A stretch of 64,000 nucleotides of DNA from Erythroxylum novogranatense (taxonomy: Eukaryota; Streptophyta; Magnoliopsida; Malpighiales; Erythroxylaceae): positions 32,493,005 to 32,557,004 of the forward strand of contig CM057224.1 in NCBI GenBank assembly GCA_029891385.1, given 5' to 3'. The notes beneath the pieces are model-generated. The model had not been told where the DNA came from. It saw nothing but the letters and a program-made list of their open reading frames with translations, and ran no database searches. Below, in pieces: positions 61,881-64,000 of the stretch. Numbering within the stretch: the stretch's first letter is position 1; every line of letters starts with the position of its first letter. The position numbers and the translations under genes were made by a program.

Positions 61881-62654
61881 GTGGTTGTTTCGGTCACAAC
61901 TATCATTAACTGATTTTGCGTTCATGAATGAACGACATGTGCCACAATTCAATCACTTTATTTACGTATTCCTATATCACAATCATTTCCAGTCTATCAC
62001 AATGTGTCACATCAAGAACACAAGAACACAATCACACTTTCACATGCCCATAACACTTCTATATACTATCACTTCAATACTCCGGACCTTTTCTCCGGAG
62101 TTCTCAATTAACACAGTCTCACCCTTATACTTCAGAGAATTTAAAATCACTGAATTATCGCATTTAATAATTTGAGAACCGTCTAGGTCACTCACCCGGC
62201 TTCTGCGTTAACGCCTGGAAGTCTTAGCAATATCGGTGGGCTAGCTTTCCAAATGCCTCTATCACAATTCAAACACTCTATTTTACACATTGCCCCATCA
62301 GAAATAAAACTCATGTAGCAATTTACAACAAATACATATCATGCACTTCCGTGACATTCCATACACTATCCCTAAAATTTTCCCCGTCAAGTGCTTCCCT
62401 AATTATCAGAATTCAATTTATACTCAAATCAGTCAATTCATTTCAGAAATCCAAAAGTTATTCTCCAACATATAACCATATTTTACGCCTAACTTCTATC
62501 CCAAATTTCAAACCTTTAAAGACTGATTTAACATTTCCCTCCTTCATAAGAAGGAGACCCATGACTCTAACTCATACCAATAAAAAATTGTCTCCTTTGA
62601 CAATTTATACAAAAAGTTATGGTTTAAAAACCAAAACATAGTCATTCGGGAAAA

Positions 62655-62770
62655 AGGGTCCTCGCCGCGGCGAAAAGAAGCTCACCGCGGCGAGGGCATA
62701 AATGAGCGTCGCGGCGTGCTCCCTTCTTCGCGTCGCGGCGTGCGCAAATTCGCGCGCTGCGACATGCGAG
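62655..62770. repeat. GC-rich palindromic block in the solo LTR
   Basis: CTCGCCGCGGCGA, CACCGCGGCGAG, GTCGCGGCGTGC and GCGCGCTGCG follow each other in an otherwise AT-rich LTR, at the position corresponding to 130-315 and 4165-4290. Confidence 0.7.
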
Positions 62771-63670
62771 CCCGATCTCGCCTCCCGAATCTAATTTTTA
62801 TCCATTTCACTCGAATTTTTCCAATATATTCAACACATAACTCAACTAAATATTACAACATCACTCACACACCAATTTCCAACTCATTTACAAACCAAAC
62901 CCACTTATAGACATCCAATATTAACCAAAATCGAAAACCCTATAAACCAACATCTCAGTAACACAATCTTTAGCTATATCACTCAAAACATAATTCAATC
63001 AACTAAGCAAGAGGAAAGATACTTAAACTTACTTGATTTAGCTCACAAATTCCTTAAACTCTTCCTTAATTTCGTCAAAGAATCAAATTCTTCTTCTCTT
63101 CCTCTTCTTCTTCCACGACATCTTCATTTCTTTTCAAACCCAAATTTTCCCTTTTATAGCCTTACTAATTATGAAAAGTCCATTATGCCCCTTCTTTTAA
63201 CCTTAAGTCTTATACTCTTAAGTATCTTGCCTGAATTGCCCTCATACCAATTCTTATAACTTTACTATTTCAATTCAAAAATTCTGACCCTTAGGGACTA
63301 ATTTGAAATTCAACTCTTTCCGAATCACTCGTTTTCATGCCTATCAATTTTCCAATTCAATCATTTCATTTATTTAGACTTTCATAAATCTTTCCAAAAT
63401 TCAATAACAAAAAAATTCCTAAATCATGTCCTTAATTGGAGTGTCAATGGTACAATCATTGTACCGGAAATCTCATCAGTACCCACTCTGCAATTTAATG
63501 CTGAATACACATAAATCACTCCAGTTCAATCGACACACAAATTCACATTTTCACAAAGACACCAAGCCGGGAATTGTCACGAGTGCATGCACCATCTTGT
63601 GTACCAAAACATAACCCGATCTAAATTTACTATTTTATACTTCCCATCGGTGACGGGATACTAAAATTAT

Positions 63671-64000
63671 GTCATGGCATTTTGTATAAAGAAAAGTATG
63701 AGAATATGAACGATTGATTTGAGCATGAAAATTGATTGTGTGTGGGCAAGAGAGGAACCGTTTCGTAGTCACGTGCACGTTGACATAAAGTCTTCTCCCG
63801 GCTGCCCGCTTGTGGCCCACGAGATCTGAAAATGGACTCATTTCGTTCATGGTATAAACTTCGATTTCGCCGTTTTGTTTCACGGAACCCTTGAGCCATT
63901 TGGTTGTGCATTTGCATTTGATGTGCTAAGCTATGTTTTGAATTGAGTTTCATCCAATATGTGATGATGTTATGAATTATGAAATGGGAATTGAATTGTG
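63671..64000. other. Right flank of the solo LTR, probable continuation of the older LTR fragment
   Basis: No coding potential recognised; the frames at 63635-63953 show no family motif. It resembles the sequence character of 60300-60529 (ATGTGCTAA, TTGAATTG phrases) and is probably the same interrupted element. Confidence 0.35.

Larger units (their letters stand above)
60530..63665 (-). mobile_element. Solo LTR of a Tekay-like chromovirus, 3136 bp
   Basis: Starts TGTAGCACCCC and ends GGGATACTAAA (terminal CA mutated) on the + strand, closely paralleling the LTR at 2711-6639 (TGTAGCGCCCC...GGGATGTTACA). Flanked by a perfect TSD ATTAT (60525-60529 and 63666-63670) with no PBS, internal region or second LTR, so it is the product of LTR-LTR recombination. 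It has an internal minisatellite at 61466-61880 and a GC-rich palindromic block at 62655-62770. Confidence 0.85.

Overview
This is nuclear DNA of a flowering plant, probably a eudicot. Three conserved plant genes, all on the minus strand, sit among LTR retrotransposons that cover more than half of the 64 kb. Coordinates of genes and element edges were read from the sequence by hand: splice sites, reading frames, LTR termini (TG...CA), primer-binding sites (PBS) and target-site duplications (TSD).

Genes: (1) 13412-35054, a 13-exon plant PDS5-like cohesin cofactor with a C-terminal Tudor domain. Its frame is intact over 789 codons, although intron 7 is 15.0 kb long and filled with nested retrotransposons. 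(2) 36209-37887, ribosomal protein eS12 (140 aa), intact, with a telo-box and site II motifs at its promoter. (3) 56081-56905, an intronless CAF1/POP2 deadenylase (274 aa) with all DEDDh catalytic residues. One further possible terminal exon lies at 39015-39226.

Layout: 1-6639, two diverged long LTRs of a Tekay-like chromovirus flanking a gag fragment. 6645-8700, an Athila/Tat-like LTR, PBS and gag tail. 8880-10010, decayed Ty1-copia RT/RNase H. 10200-12780, AT-rich with nothing recognised. 13412-35054, PDS5. Within intron 7: LTR P / copia A / copia B (15577-24667) / Reina-like chromovirus G (19119-24366, inside B) / rest of A / old LTR holding a TRIM (26809-27186) / gypsy H / copia C / LTR P. 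36209-38450, eS12 and promoter. 40211-55826, Ty1-copia element D (TSD CGAAC), which contains a 9.0-kb Tat-type element E (44159-53165, TSD AGGAC), which in turn contains a hAT remnant (about 51055-52749). 56081-57250, CAF1. 58787-59270, copia LTR plus PBS. 60530-63665, a solo LTR (TSD ATTAT) with an internal minisatellite.

The most unusual observation is at the 3' end of element E. Beyond its 3' LTR lies a 149-bp extension that starts with the PBS, runs on as 36 nt matching the 3' half of tRNA-Lys(CUU) including the non-templated CCA, and ends in a SINE-like stretch. All of this is inside the perfect TSD. It looks like integration of a cDNA whose tRNA primer was not removed. I found no evidence for a new protein-coding system; the novelty lies in transposon structure and nesting.
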